DNA from: Proteromonas lacertae
Taxonomy: Eukaryota; Sar; Bigyra; Opalinata; Proteromonadidae
DNA length: 64,000 nt
NCBI GenBank assembly: GCA_002245135.1
Contig: NGBS01000037.1
Span: 2,501 to 66,500, forward strand
Direction of reading: 5' to 3'
Under the pieces are notes generated by a model. The model saw only the letters and a program-made list of their open reading frames with translations. It made no database searches and was not told where the DNA came from. This document shows, in pieces, positions 35,706 through 47,869 of this stretch. Every line of letters begins with the position of its first letter. Position 1 is the stretch's first letter. The translations under genes and the position numbers were made by a program.

Positions 35706-36470
35706 ATGATACATATTCCAGTGCTTCGATATGCTTGTTTTATGGAAATTACAGGATTGCTACTTGTATATCGACAAATTTAGTTTTAGATTGGTTTGAT
35801 GTGCGTTATTTCTCATCCAATATTTGAGCAATGTTATACTCCAGAAGCAAACTATGAAGAACCAGATTATTTACAGAGATTTATTTATTTAGTATTTTAA
35901 TTAATAACAATTAATATAAATAGATGATGAATTTTGTAACATTTTACTCTACAGCAATGGGTTCATCCAACAGATACTCATATAGATTCATAATTGTCTC
36001 ATTTTTTGTTCAAAATTGGTTTAGAAGATTCTGTTTATTGTATGGAATAAGAAAAAGTATATTTTACTATTCAAATTTCAATAGTTCGATGGTTATTTCC
36101 TTGGCCAGGCTGTGGAACGAAGAATTCTATTTCAGGTCATACTCATTATTACCTTTTTCATTGCTATGCAGCACTTTATATTCAAAGATATACTCAGAAG
36201 AAAACATATGCAAAGATTACTTTATGTTATCAGACTTGTTTTGCATTATATTCCCTTTTAAACACTTATTTAAATGGATTTCATAACTTGAGACATTTAA
36301 TCATGGGAGTTGCTGTTACTAATATGTTTCATGGAGTTTATATGGTTGTTGCAGATATATCGTATGATTATTTCTATAATAAATCATATATATCAATTCC
36401 AATTTCTTTGTTTTTCATTGTACATTCAGTTTTCTTAGATTATATGCACTATGTAGGATATGAGAAGTGA
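35706..36470 (+). CDS. FIT/PAP2-like lipid diphosphatase, multi-pass membrane protein
   Basis: Four exons (introns of 24, 32 and 28 nt) rejoin in frame into 226 residues with several hydrophobic helices. The key block NSISGHTHYYLFHCYAALYI resembles SGHxFxLxYxALxI of fat-storage-inducing (FIT) proteins and the SGHT motif of PAP2 enzymes. A second histidine block, LNGFHNLRHLIMGVA, stands about 40 residues later, where both families place a catalytic or structural His. FIT proteins act in the ER membrane on acyl-CoA or lipid phosphates and shape lipid droplets. Which of the two families this is cannot be settled by eye. Exon joins are all consistent. Confidence 0.55.
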
Positions 36471-36688
36471 TATAATGAGTAAATTAATTATTTATATTTT
36501 AATTATTGAATTGATATTGCTGATTTTGTCATAATTATCTGATATTATAGTCTGTATAAATAAATTAAAGTATTGGTGAGCATTCTATCTACTTTTTTTA
36601 CCTATTAAATAATTTGAATGAGATGTAATTATGAAATACACTTACAATTGTATTTTTTGTTTGTTTGTGTTTTAATTAATAAAGCAAG

Positions 36689-37840
36689 ATGAATAACCCT
36701 TGGATTAGTTCTTTAAAAAATGGAGGAATAGCTGGTGCTATGGCTATTATAGCCACAGTATTAGTTGAAAAGTGTGGAGGTAGAATTGGAGGAATTATTG
36801 CTACTATGCCTTTTACGTTTGTTCCAGCTTCTTATGTGTTTGTAACTAGCGCTAATTCTACAATAGACTGGCAATTAGGTTTAGGTTCCATTCCAGCAGG
36901 TATAAAATTGAATTATTATTAAAACATAAAAATAGGCGGTATAGGCAGTGTTGCATTTATGCAAGTATGGGAGCAAATATCAAAATACACAGTTAAATAC
37001 TCTACCTGTTGTAGATTAACAACATTATCAATTTTATCGTGTGTAGTATGGTTTACAGTTTGTTATGGATTAATATATCTGTTCTTCAAACTGAGAGACT
37101 ATCCAAAATATATTTATCCAGCAATGTATATAGTAGATTTCATACATTTATCTTTATGTACATATTTGAGTTGGAGTCCTCAAAAATCAATGCATGGCAA
37201 GAAGACTGTAAGTTTTGTGAATTATTTCAGCAGAGGAATCTTAGCATTTGTTGCAATTTATTTTGCAGCAGTAATTATGAAGAATGGAAGTATAATATAT
37301 GCATCAGTATGTGCCTTAGCTCCAGCTATTCTATTGACAACAATGGTATCAATGTGGTTGAGTCATGGTGAAAATGTTGCGATTGGTGCAATAGCTCCAA
37401 TGACACTTGGCTGGAATGCGTATATATATATATTTATTGATAATATTAAATTATTTTATTTATATAGATGGCCAACTTATGCTTGTTTATTTGCAACATT
37501 TGTCAATTTTACGCATTTATCAATTTATGTTGATATTATATTAGCTTTACTTTCAACTGTTATTCTAATATCAACTCCAGTATCGTTTTATTTGAGTTGG
37601 AGAGAAAGAGTTACAGCTAAATATAAGGAAGTGGAGATGGAGAATATTGAAGTGAAAGTTGATGATAAAAAGAAAGAGAAAAAAGATGAAAAAGAAGAGA
37701 AAGAGAAAAAGAAAGAAAAGAAAGTCAATAAAACAAAGAAGTTTGAAAAGAATAAATATGATAAATTGGATGAAGAACAAGATGATAGTGAAGAAGTTAG
37801 TAGATTAGTTGAAAAGAATAATGAAGAGAATAAAGAATAG
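36689..37840 (+). CDS. multi-pass membrane protein with charged cytosolic tail
   Basis: Three exons (introns of 36 and 48 nt) rejoin into 355 residues. The N-terminus KNGGIAGAMAIIATVLVEKC then GGRIGGIIATMPFTFVPASY has the glycine-rich look of a small-transporter half, seen in uncharacterised prokaryotic membrane families with a GGRxGGxxAxxP motif. About seven to eight helices follow, ending near residue 280. The last 75 residues are a Lys/Glu coiled tail (KKKEKKDEKEEKEKKKEKK). No named family can be assigned. The name transporter-like is inference. The intron at 36899-36934 splits the glycine codon of the PAGGIGS turn. Confidence 0.6.
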
Positions 37841-37911
37841 AATTATATATATATATATATCATTCTTTTTCAACTATAAAACAACAACAACAAATATATC
37901 TAATATATATT

Positions 37912-39892
37912 TTATTCATAAATCATCAATCTTCCATCATTCAACTTCTCTTCTAACTTCATAATCTCCTTATCATCACTTATAAAAACACTCTCAACCA
38001 AATATGGATATATACTGTCAAAATCATTATTACCTCTATAATCTAACCAACTATTCTTTGCATGAAGCCTTGTTATCTTATCTTCAGCTTTTATAAACTT
38101 CTTTGGAACTGGGAAATGAGTGACTGGAGTGTATTGATCTTTAGCAATTGTTTTACACTTCTTATATTGTTCTCTTTTCACTTCTTTCTTCAATTCTCTT
38201 AATACAATTGATGAATAATTATCATTTGTAATTGTTGAAGAATTTATTAAGTTATTATAGTAAATACAATTATTCTTAAATACACTGTATTTTGGCAATC
38301 TGAAAACTATTGGAATTACTACTTTCTTTCTACAAATATAACCTCTAAATATCTTTTGTATTTTTATAATACTCTTATTTTTCTTCTTTTCCAATCTCTT
38401 GTTTTTAGTTTTATTTATATACTTCAATACTTCTTTTTTAATCAATTGTTCAGCTAATTTTCTCTTTATTACTTGAATTTTCATATATTTCCGATGATAT
38501 ACTTTATGTTTCTTTATATATCTCATTATATTCACTATTTTCTTACAAGCAATTTTCTTTTTCATCATCTTACTATAATAATGTCTTCTATAATTGTTTT
38601 GGATTAAAATAATCTTTTTAATTCTATTTGGAATAATTATTTTTTTATAGATAATTAAACCAACTAATGTTCTTTGATAAAATTCTTTTAAATGCTTTAA
38701 AAAATATCTTTTATGATAATATTTCTGTATAATCTTGGCAGAGATTATTCTTTTCATATTTTTTAAATAATATTTCAATTTATATAGTTTATAACACTTC
38801 GCTATTGTATTAATCGATTTTATATATTTGTTCTTTTTATTCATATATAATGTCTTTATAAATCTTTGGACAATTAATACTTTTGGTATGACTATTTTGT
38901 ATTTTCCATATTCACTTTCTAATAACAACTTTTTTCTTTCATTTTTATCATTTACAACATTCTTCATCATTTCTGAATCATTCCTTAGTTGTATAACTTC
39001 TTCAGCGTAATTTGAAAATATCTCATTTTCATCTAAACGATAGAATGCGAATCTTGGATGAGTTATTTCCATTCTTTCAATTTTCTATTTCAAAATAATA
39101 ATCATCAATAATAAATATTAATAAATAAATACTCTCTTTTCAGCCATTTTTGTCTGTTTTTTAACTTCACCAATTAATCTAAAGTCATGATGAATTAATT
39201 TCATTTCTTTTATTTTAACAGAGAGATCATGATTATCAGAATATATTGCTTTAGTATATTTCTTATATTTTTTAATTATTTTTGGTTTAGAATTAATTAT
39301 TCTATTGTAATACTTTCTATCTTTCAACATTAAGTTAAATGGATTCTTCATTATCTTTGAAACCATATTGACTCGACATTTATAACCTCTCCACATTGAT
39401 TGAATCTTTATTGTTATTCTTTGATATTTCTTTCTATATATATTTTTTCGAAAGAATTGTTGGATTTTAATAATCATTGGTAAACGTTCTTCATCTCTCT
39501 TTTGCTGTAATACTGATGGTATTAAACTCTGGAATCTCTTTAATAGTTTATACCTTCTATAAAATCTTTGAATCTTCATTGCTTTTGCTTGAAGGTATAA
39601 AACTCGCAGTACATAGTTATGAGGTAGTTTAGCTTTTGATTTTGCCCATATTTTCACTATTCTAAACCATTTGAATATCTTTCTTGTTTTTCTCTTCAAC
39701 ATTACTCTAGATACTCCTTTGATTGGACTAGGTGGAGGAGCTGCATAAGAAAGCTAATACAAAATATAAAAACACAAATCACAATACTCTCTTAATCAAA
39801 GCTGTTTGAGCTGGAGTGGTTGGAACAAGTCCCTTTAAAACAGTTGAAGTGTTTAAAGACCTTGGAGTTCTTACAGTCTTTTTCATACTCAT
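37912..39892 (-). CDS. multi-IQ-motif protein
   Basis: Three exons (introns of 34 and 48 nt) rejoin into 632 residues. At least six IQ-type motifs occur in two groups: MKIQRFYRRYKLLKRF, IIKIQQFFRKNIYRKKY and IKIQSMWRGYKCRV in the first half; AKIIQKYYHKRYFLK, ILIQNNYRRHYYSK and IKIQKIFRGYICRKK in the second. The protein is extremely basic (Lys, Arg, Ile, Tyr). IQ motifs bind calmodulin or myosin light chains without calcium. The first exon has SP/TP sites (TPRSLNTS, PPPSPIK) that could be kinase targets. No motor domain is present, so it is likely a scaffold (ASPM- or IQ-family-like), not a myosin. Confidence 0.7.
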
Positions 39893-39925
39893 AATAACCG
39901 ATTTTAATTCAAAATATAGCTTGAG

Positions 39926-40163
39926 ATGGTTCGAACAAAGCCAGTTGAAATTGATCGTATTCTAAACATTATTTTATTTTATAGCTATCGAAGAAGCACG
40001 CAATGTGCTGAAACAAAGAAAGAAGCACCAAGAAAAAGCTCCAATATTAAAGACTGATTTTGATAGACCTTCCAAATTTGGTTTATGTGCTGGTGCTACA
40101 TTTTTTTCAGCATTTATACTCCTGATCTATTTTGCATTTTTCAGAAATTCGATTACAAACTAA
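39926..40163 (+). CDS. small single-pass membrane protein
   Basis: Two exons around a 28-nt intron give 69 residues: MVRTKPVEIDP, a basic amphipathic stretch (EEARNVLKQRKKHQEK), then a hydrophobic helix (GATFFSAFILLIYFAFF) near the C-terminus ending RNSITN. The layout, cytosolic basic part and C-terminal anchor, would fit a tail-anchored ER or mitochondrial subunit such as a small translocon or signal-peptidase component, but no family is recognised. It is divergent from the IQ gene, with only 33 bp between starts. Confidence 0.6.
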
Positions 40164-40257
40164 TTTTTTTTACATCTTTATGATTTGAGATGCTTTTATT
40201 TGTTTGGATGTATGTATTAAGAATAAAAATCAACATAAGATAAAAAGAATAATTTAC

Positions 40258-41599
40258 TTAAGAGGTATTAATTTTCCCATATCTTGTTTCAAACTCTTGA
40301 ATAGCTTCTTTTCTTGTCATTCCATCGATGTGAAACTTTTGAGCTATTTCCACTTCTTCTTCAATCCTAATAATAATAATATAAACAAATTACTAATTAA
40401 TACGATTTTTCTAGACTTGAATCACTATCACTCATTTTCTTTCTATATATTGATTTTAATAAAGTTTTTTTCTTCTCAATCTCTCTTAATTTCTCTTTAT
40501 ATTTCTCTTGATATTTCAATTTCTCAATTTTACTATTTCCATTTTCACTCATTAATCTATAATTTTCACAATCCTTTTCTAACAATTCAATTTCATTTCT
40601 TATGGCTTTTAGTTGTGAATTTGATGATTTCTGAATATCTTCAAATTTTGATTTCTTCTTTTTCCATTCTTTTACAACTTCCTCATAATCTTTTGGAAGT
40701 GAATACATCTTTGTTGAGTTTGTTGATGATGATTTTAAATTATCATCAAACAATGGTATATTGTTATTATTATTATGCGAATATGTCAGATTATTCTTTT
40801 TGTTAAATACAATTATTCTTTGAATATCACATTCACACTTTTTTATTTTCTCAAATATATTTGTTATATTTTCATCCACTATTTTCATCACATCATTTCT
40901 TGTTGTTTCTACACCTTCATTTATAATGTTTATTCCATTTTCAATTATACTATACTGTTGTTTCAATTCTGAAATCTGGTAGTTCAAATCACAAATGTTA
41001 TTTGCATTTTCTGTTATTATTTTATTGGAGTTACTACTATTACTAAATGATTTTTCTAAAGAATGTAGTTTTTCAGATAATTCTTTTATCTATTTCACAT
41101 ATTAATTACAATGAAAGATACTGATGATTTAATCTCTATTATTTCTTGCTTATTCTTATCTTCACTTTCTTTAAGATGAATTTGTGTGTTTTGGACTTTC
41201 TCGATGTCTTTATTTACTGATTGTAACATTTCTGTTGTTGATTTAGCATGACTATCTAAAATATTCAATATTTGATCATGTTTGAATAACATTTTATCAA
41301 TATTTATAGATTCTAATTTATTTATCTCATGCTCTAATTCTACCATTTTCTTTTCAATATTTAGTGGTGTTAATGAAGTTGTGTTTGAGATTTTCGAATT
41401 TAATTGAGATATTAATTGTTTAGCAATTATAACTAGTATTTTCACCAGAGCTTCCTATAATATAATATAATATAATTAATTAGTATATATACTTTCGAAT
41501 CATTCCAAGTTAATGAACTTTGAACAATTTTCAAATAATTTTCAAGTGTATTTCCTAATGTATATTCATTAAAATAATACCAACACTTTGTGTAGTCAT
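40258..41599 (-). CDS. coiled-coil protein with conserved C-terminal motif
   Basis: Five exons (introns of 26, 38, 32 and 37 nt) rejoin into 402 residues. After a short N-terminal helix (MTTQSVGNTLENYLKIVQSS) come long heptad repeats (KMVELEHEINKLESIN, LNYQISELKQQYSIIENG, KLKYQEKYKEKLREIEKKK). The last exon ends FHIDGMTRKEAIQEFETRYG, a compact helical motif that could be a binding site. No family assigned. It shares a 77-bp intergenic region with the NEK-like kinase, so a mitotic or ciliary role is a guess from context. Confidence 0.6.
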
Positions 41600-41676
41600 T
41601 ATAAATTTCAATATTTCAAATTTATCAAAACTGAAACGGTCAAATATTTGAAAATCGTGTTTTTTCATTATCAAAA

Positions 41677-42905
41677 ATGGAAGGTTTTGAAGTAATAAAA
41701 GATATTGGAACAGGTTCATCTGCTGTGTGCAAGATGGCAATTAGAAAATCAGATAGTTTTTATTCTCTTTTTTATTCATCTTTTTGAAAATAGATAAAGT
41801 AGTGGTTATTAAGAAGATTATATGGAGTATAGGAGAATTAAGCAGTTCCAATTCAAAGGATATGACAAAAGAAATTAATATACTCTCTAGATTAAAACAT
41901 TCAAATATTATTCAATACTATGATCATTTCATTTCTTCAGATATGTGTTGCATAGTTATGGAATATGCATCCAATGGTTCATTGCAATCATTAATTAAAA
42001 AACATAAGCAAATCAAAGAAACAATACCTCTTCAGTTTATATGGAATAGTTTTATTCAGATGCTGATTGGATTGAAATATATACATTCCCAGAAGGTAAT
42101 TCATAGAGATCTAAAACCTGCAAACATTCTATTAAGTGGAATTGAAGGAGATATAATCAAAATATCAGATTTTGGAATTTCAAAATCAGTTACAAACTCT
42201 GTATTTCGTTTTTTATGTTAATTATTAGGATGAATTGCTCAATAGTGTTGTAGGTACACCATGCTATCTAAGTCCAGAGATATGTCAAAACCACAATTAC
42301 AATTATAAAACTGATTTGTGGGGTTTAGGTTGTATAATGTATGAATTATTAACATTATCACATCCATTTGAAGGTGATAATTTATCAACCATCGTTTATT
42401 CAATCATGAGTGGTAAAGTACATAAATTATTATACTAAACATATATATGTAGAGACAGCCGATAAACCAGTCATTTCCTCAGATATTAATAAATATAGTC
42501 AATAAATTATTATCAATAGAACCCAATGATAGACCTACTATTAACGAAATTCTCTCTTATCCTGAAGTTAAGTTGTTTTATAATAAATGGATTAATGGTA
42601 AAGGCAAATCTTTATACTCTGATGATGAACATTTATCAAAATTACCAGATATGAGCTTAATTCCTCATTTATGTTGTGTACATAATAAATGTATTATATT
42701 GCATAATATTGGAAGTAATGAAAGTCAAACTCAAAAGAAGATAACTTCAAAATTCAATAGATCAGATTCTTCAAAATCTATTGTCAGTACAAGGTTTAGA
42801 AAAAGATGGATAAAAACAAATAATGTTAATGAAAATAAAACTGAAGTATTCATTCCAAAACCACCATTGTATAATAAAAATAAACCACCATGTATAATAT
42901 ATTAA
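41677..42905 (+). CDS. NEK-like serine/threonine protein kinase
   Basis: Four exons (introns of 38, 28 and 35 nt; the first starts GTTTTT) rejoin into 375 residues. Kinase motifs: glycine loop GTGSSAVCKM, VVVIKK with the ATP-site Lys, E in MTKEINILSRLKHSN, HRDLKPANILL, ISDFG, GTPCYLSPE, and DLWGLGCIMYEL. The pattern LKHSNIIQYYDHF...MEYASNGSL and the YLSPE P+1 loop fit NEK kinases, which act in mitosis and at cilia or centrosomes. A tail of about 100 residues after the kinase domain is basic and Ser/Thr-rich. A GAAACGG motif lies 40 bp upstream of the start. Confidence 0.85.
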
Positions 42906-43200
42906 TGATTAATTATATATTCTGAATATATAGCACCTAAATCATTCCATGTTAATATTATAAATAAATAGATCAAAGAAATAAAATATTGAATTTCACT
43001 ATTTGTTGTTTTTATTGAAACTATCGGTTATTATCAACAAGATTGACTTATTTTCAATTTCTATATCTTCCATGTATTTCTTATTAATAGAAATTTTGAA
43101 GTTTTGAAAAAGAGTTAGGCTTAAAATAAATGTCATTCCTATTTAAGTACCTTTGGATTTGTTCTTTTTTTCTAAACTCTATATCTTACTCTAATTCATC

Positions 43201-44073
43201 ATGCGTCTTATTATTCAACCTGATTATGAAAAGATGAGCTACTGGGCTGCATCATACATCGTTAAGAGAATTAACGACTTCAAACCAACCCCAGAAAAAC
43301 CATTTGTTATTGGATTACCAACTGGAAGTTCACCACTTGGTGTTTACAAAGTATGCTTATTACCATCTATCATTTTTTAGCAATTGATTGAATTTAATAA
43401 ACAAAAGAAAGTATCTTTTCAAAATGTAGTTTCATTCAATATGGATGAGTATTGTGGAATTCCACAGACACACGAACAAAGCTATTACACATTCATGTGG
43501 TCTAACTTCTTCAGTCACATTGATATTAAGAAAGAAAACACCAACATCTTAAATGGAAATGCTGAAGATTTAGAAGCTGAATGCAGGAGATATGAAGAAA
43601 AGATAAAGAGTTTTGGAGGAATTGAATTATTCATGGGAGGAGTTGGTCCAGATGGTCATATTGCTTTTAACGAACCAGGTTCAAGCTTAAGCTCAAGAAC
43701 AAGACCAAAGACTTTAACATTTGATACAATCAAAGCTAATTCTAGATTCTTCGACAATGATGTGAACAAAGTTCCAAAAACAGCTGTTACAGTTGGTGTA
43801 GCAACAATCTGTGATGCTCGTGAAGTATTATTATTGGTAAATGGTTCAAATAAAGCAGTTGCTTTACAAAAAGGTATTGAAGAAGGTGTTTCTCATATGT
43901 GGACTATTTCTGCATTACAAAACCACCCAAGAGCTGTGATTGTATGTGATGAAGATGCAACATTAGAATTACACGTAAAGACAGTGAAATATTACAAGGG
44001 ATTAATGGATATGTATAAAGAACAACATCCAGAAGATAGTCTTGGTTTACAATTAGTACCATATAGAAGTTAA
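43201..44073 (+). CDS. nagB: glucosamine-6-phosphate deaminase (GNPDA/NagB)
   Basis: One 30-nt intron (43351-43380) is removed to give 280 residues, the usual family length. The protein follows the family throughout: [13 protein letters not shown] substrate loop, [11 protein letters not shown] with the catalytic Asp, ESYYTFM-type helix ([14 protein letters not shown]), [20 protein letters not shown] with the acid/base residues, [19 protein letters not shown], and [14 protein letters not shown]. It converts glucosamine-6-phosphate to fructose-6-phosphate and ammonia in the cytosol, so it controls amino-sugar supply for the glycan enzymes encoded downstream in the window. Codon use is less AT-extreme than its neighbours, suggesting high expression. 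Confidence 0.97.
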
Positions 44074-44156
44074 GTATTGTTAATAATGATTATATAGTTA
44101 ATGTGTGTTTTTAAGGAAGAATAACATAAAAATACATTTAAATTTATGTATATTTA

Positions 44157-45876
44157 TTACTCAAAATCTGAGTAATTGTTATTATATTCTCCAGATTCAC
44201 TCAATTTCACTTCATTTTCTATTTTTCTCCTTTTGTTACTTAAACTTCTAAGCTCATATCTATGTGTATTAATCAACGAGGTTTTGTCGTTTGGAAGACA
44301 ATTTCCATTATCATATATTATTGACAGTTTAACCATATCCTTCTTCTCATCATTTCTATTTAACAAGTTTTTCCCTTTTCTTTCAATACATTCATCATTG
44401 CTTTTGATTTTTTCACTTTTCTTTTCTTTTGATTTTGATTTTCTCACTTTATTTGTCGTTTGTTCATTTTTCTTTGCTATTTCCATAACTGTAATTGGTG
44501 ATTGTTTTTCTAAATCATCATTATCTTCATCTTTATTTTCACTTTTTATATCATTGGGGATTGCTTCATCAAATGGATTTTCTATTGTCATATTATTATC
44601 TAATTCACATCTTCCATCTTTATAGATACGAATATACTCAACATAATTATCATCTTCACTTTCACTTTCACTTTCACTTTTTACTGTTTCTTTTGACTTT
44701 ATAGTTTTATTATGTTTTATTTTTCTCAATATATTATTCATTAAATCATCAATCACTAACATTGAAGCATTACATTCTTTATTACATACAGGACATTTCC
44801 ATTTTGCTATATTTGAATTAAAAGTGAAATAAGTGTTAAAATCAAAACACTAAATACATTATAAATAATTATATATATATATATACTTCTAAATGATGAC
44901 AATTCTTTCCTTTTACTGGAGTTTCTATTACATTCATTCCTAAAGGACATCTAATTGATAATGAAATATATTCATTACACATTTCTATTTCATCATCATC
45001 TTCATCATCATCAATTGTTATTATACTTTCTTTGTCATCTATTAAACTCACAACATTAGAATATTCTTTCTTTTCTGTTTTAAGATCAAAAAAACTATTT
45101 ATTAATTTCATATCTTCAGATATTGCACAATGAGCTAACTATTATTATTATTATATTAATATTTAATTATACATCCTCAATATTTGGTTTTATATTACTG
45201 TCAACTAATACAAATAATCCAATAACATCACTTGTAAAAAGTGAAATACCAAACTCAATATTTATTCTATTAAATTCTTCCACTAAATTAGTAACATTCA
45301 TTTTATTTTTTAGCTATAACATAATAATAATAATATTATTTATATATATACAGTTTGTGTAGCAGTAGCATTTATTTTAATTGTTGAATTTTGAGGAATT
45401 TCTGATAATTCACATTTATAAGTATTAAAAAATACTAAATAAACTAATTTATTATGTTGTTCAATTTGTTCCAATGCTGCTGATTGTAAATAGAATTCGC
45501 TTTCAATTATTTTCTTATTTTTTCTTACTTGAATTTCATATAAAACTGTAGATTTAATAGGAAATAGATTATTTGTTACATAACACTGTTTGCAATACCA
45601 CAAACCTTCTTTATATATTGAAGGTGTATTTTTTGTTATTAAACTGTAAGAAAATTGAAGACACTTTGAATGAAACCAATTATGGCATTTTGTACATTGA
45701 ACAAATACTATAGAGTCATTTGAATTATAAATATATCTATTATCACAAATTTGACATCTTATCATATCTTTGTTAGTAATTTGTGTTTGATCTTTAGCAG
45801 TTAAATAAAAATTTCCAATAATATTTGTACATGTATTCTTCAAACGTTTATTACTTTTTCTACATCTATTATTCAT
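44157..45876 (-). CDS. PIAS/SIZ-type SUMO E3 ligase with PHD finger
   Basis: Four exons (introns of 38, 34 and 37 nt) rejoin into 536 residues. A PHD finger lies near residues 38-92 (RCQICDNRY, VQCTKCHNWFHSKC, WYCKQC). A PINIT-like beta region follows (VLYEIQVRKNKK...LVYLVFFNTYKCEL). The SP-RING reads ISLSIRCPLGMNVIETPVKG, CHHLECFDFNTYF and WKCPVCNKEC, matching PIAS/SIZ. The C-terminal 180 residues are acidic/basic with Ser/Asp/Glu repeats (SESESESEDD) and a KRRKI-type nuclear signal. PHD plus SP-RING is the plant SIZ1 arrangement; no SAP domain is seen. It would attach SUMO to nuclear proteins. Confidence 0.85.
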
Positions 45877-46567
45877 AATTCTCTCTTAAAAATTGAAAAA
45901 AAGTATTTCAAAAGTTTGGCTCGAATATTTGAGTGAATCAAACCTATATAATAAGAATGATGAAATTTACATCAATATGCAGTTCTATCGGATGTGCATA
46001 TTCTAAGAAATAGAACTATTGCATAATATCTTTAAAATAGAGGTTATATAATCAATGAATAGGTGTGATTAGTGAATAAAAGGTACAGTGATGATATATG
46101 ATGGAATTAATGTGTTTTAGTAGTGATAATAATGTATATTTAATATAAATATGGTATAGATTGTCTGTTTGAAGGAAGTGTCTAACATTATGTTGTGTTT
46201 ACTCTATATTCAATTTTAAATTGTTGCATGTAGTGTTTGTCTTTCAATATAGCAATGAATATTGTTGGAATGTAAAATGATTTTTGAATAATAATATGAC
46301 AAAAAGACTCTTTTAGGAATATCATACCACTGTCACTGCATTTTTTAATAATCTGCAAAGAAGGCAAGCAATAACAAATCAACCAATAAATATTCAACCT
46401 GTTGTATTACTGTATTAGTTTTTTTGTCACTCTTTTTTCTCTTTATTGTTATTAACAAGTATTTCATAAAATACACTTCAATAATGAAATTATTTTTATA
46501 ACCGATTCAAAATATTTCTAATAAAACAACCGAACTATATATTTATATTGTTATCTTTTTGCATCAT
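45877..46567. other. spacer between the housekeeping block and the glycan region
   Basis: No convincing gene. A minus-strand frame of 69 codons at 46188-46397 looks hydrophobic but has no family features and is treated as chance. Family-scale sequence begins again at about 46568 with a LicD copy. Confidence 0.45.
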
Positions 46568-47194
46568 TATGCTAATTACTCTATTACTCATATACTTATA
46601 CTATCCTCAAGATTACTTAGATGATGATTTGTCTAATTACAGACAGTTTCCCCATAATCACACGAACTATTCCCAGATTATACTAAACATCCATTTTTGC
46701 CGTTAAAGGTAAATAGATGTTCATGGCTAAACAGGAGTTTTACACCCAAGTACTATATGAAAAGGAATAGTCAGTGTAGAAATATATTAGCATATGCAAA
46801 TTTATTAAATGTGACATATTATCTTACATTTGGGAGTGAATTAGAAGCATATCGAAATAATGGAATAATAGAAAAAGATCACGACATTGATATAATTGTT
46901 CCAATATGGTTAAATAGAAAGAAATATAATTATCTTAATTTATATTTAGATCATTCATATAAGATATTTAAGATATTTAGACCAGAGCGTAGAAATGTTC
47001 ATTTCTTCATACATATATTTATTTGACATTAACAACCAAACATCAAGAAATGGTTCCTTTTTATTTAAGTACAGTTGAATATATGTAAATGCCAATTTTG
47101 TGGAATAGAAACATATTGTATGGAAAACATTGTTGATAATATTGTTGAGAATTATGGTGAAGATTTTATGACACCTTTATCAAAAACAGATTAA
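46568..47194 (+). pseudogene. decayed LicD/fukutin-family transferase, near copy of the 50205 gene
   Basis: It aligns along its whole length with the intact LicD gene at 50205-51008: the membrane anchor (LITLLLIYLYYPQD), the RQFPHNH...PDYTKHPFLPLK stretch, NRCSWLNRSFTPKYYM, ANLLNVTYYLTFGSELEAYR, DHDIDIIVPIWLN with the DxD, YLDHSYKI, and the FCGIETYC...NNIVENYGEDF end. Frames change several times and the middle is shortened, so no full product is possible. It is the better preserved of the two decayed copies in the window. Confidence 0.8.
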
Positions 47195-47520
47195 TAAAAC
47201 CATTATATTTTCACTATCTTGTGATATATATTTCTTTTCATCATAATTATTCATTTATGTTTTCTTAAGGCAATAAAGAAACTAGAAAAACAAGGAAAAG
47301 ATATATTTTTCTTTAATTTATTCATCTAGATTTGTATAACTAAAATAGTAATATTCAAAATAACTATCACTATATTCTTCTCTCTTTTGAAAAAAATATT
47401 TTATAATAACTGGATAATGACAAAAACTATTAGTTTAAATGCTTTTATAAAAATATATATTCAATTAAAGGAATACACTTTCTATTTTCGAGGTTAGATC
47501 TTATATAATTAAAAAAATAG
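47195..47520. other. spacer, no gene seen
   Basis: AT-rich sequence between the LicD relic and the outer edge of the large inverted repeat. No coding-like frame. Confidence 0.5.
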
Positions 47521-47558
47521 TGTAAATATGTCAAATCTATATATTTGACTTGATTAAT

Positions 47559-47571
47559 TTCTAGAACTTTC
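47559..47571. promoter_or_regulatory. perfect three-unit heat-shock-element-like site
   Basis: TTCTAGAACTTTC is TTCnnGAAnnTTC, the canonical HSF trimer site. It lies inside the 140-bp element at the outer edge of the left arm, about 300 bp upstream of the fucosyltransferase-like gene. A mirror copy is at 58806-58818. Binding is not shown. Confidence 0.4.
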
Positions 47572-47640
47572 TGTAAATCATTTTTTCTTAATTCCAATTA
47601 TTGATAGAAATACTCATTTATATAGTTTTAAAAATATTTA

Positions 47641-47657
47641 TATTTATTATACTCGTA
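47641..47657. repeat. copy of the AACGAGTATAATAAATA intergenic motif
   Basis: TATTTATTATACTCGT is the reverse complement of the motif. It closes the 140-bp element that starts at 47521 and lies about 215 bp upstream of the fucosyltransferase-like gene. Other copies: 49196-49212, 53702-53718, 56950-56966, 58719-58736, 59540-59556, 60908-60922, 61136-61149 and 62726-62742. Confidence 0.7.
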
Positions 47658-47869
47658 AAATGACAGAATATTTCACATCCTTAAATAGACATATATGTTC
47701 AAATTGTTTTTATGTTAATTAAATACAAGAATTTCAAAGTGAATAGCATATCATCAAACATATACTTTTGATGTATTATTAACTTGTTATTTGATTCTAA
47801 TCTATGAGAATATGTAATGAGGCTAATTAAAATATAGCTGTTACATTTCTAATTTTTATTGTTATTTCC

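Noticed and set aside
40204-40806. Plus-strand 200-codon hydrophobic frame
   Set aside because: Shadow of the minus-strand coiled-coil gene, whose exons join exactly.
46188-46397. Minus-strand 69-codon frame
   Set aside because: Hydrophobic by AT composition, no motif, no intron support, surrounded by non-coding sequence.
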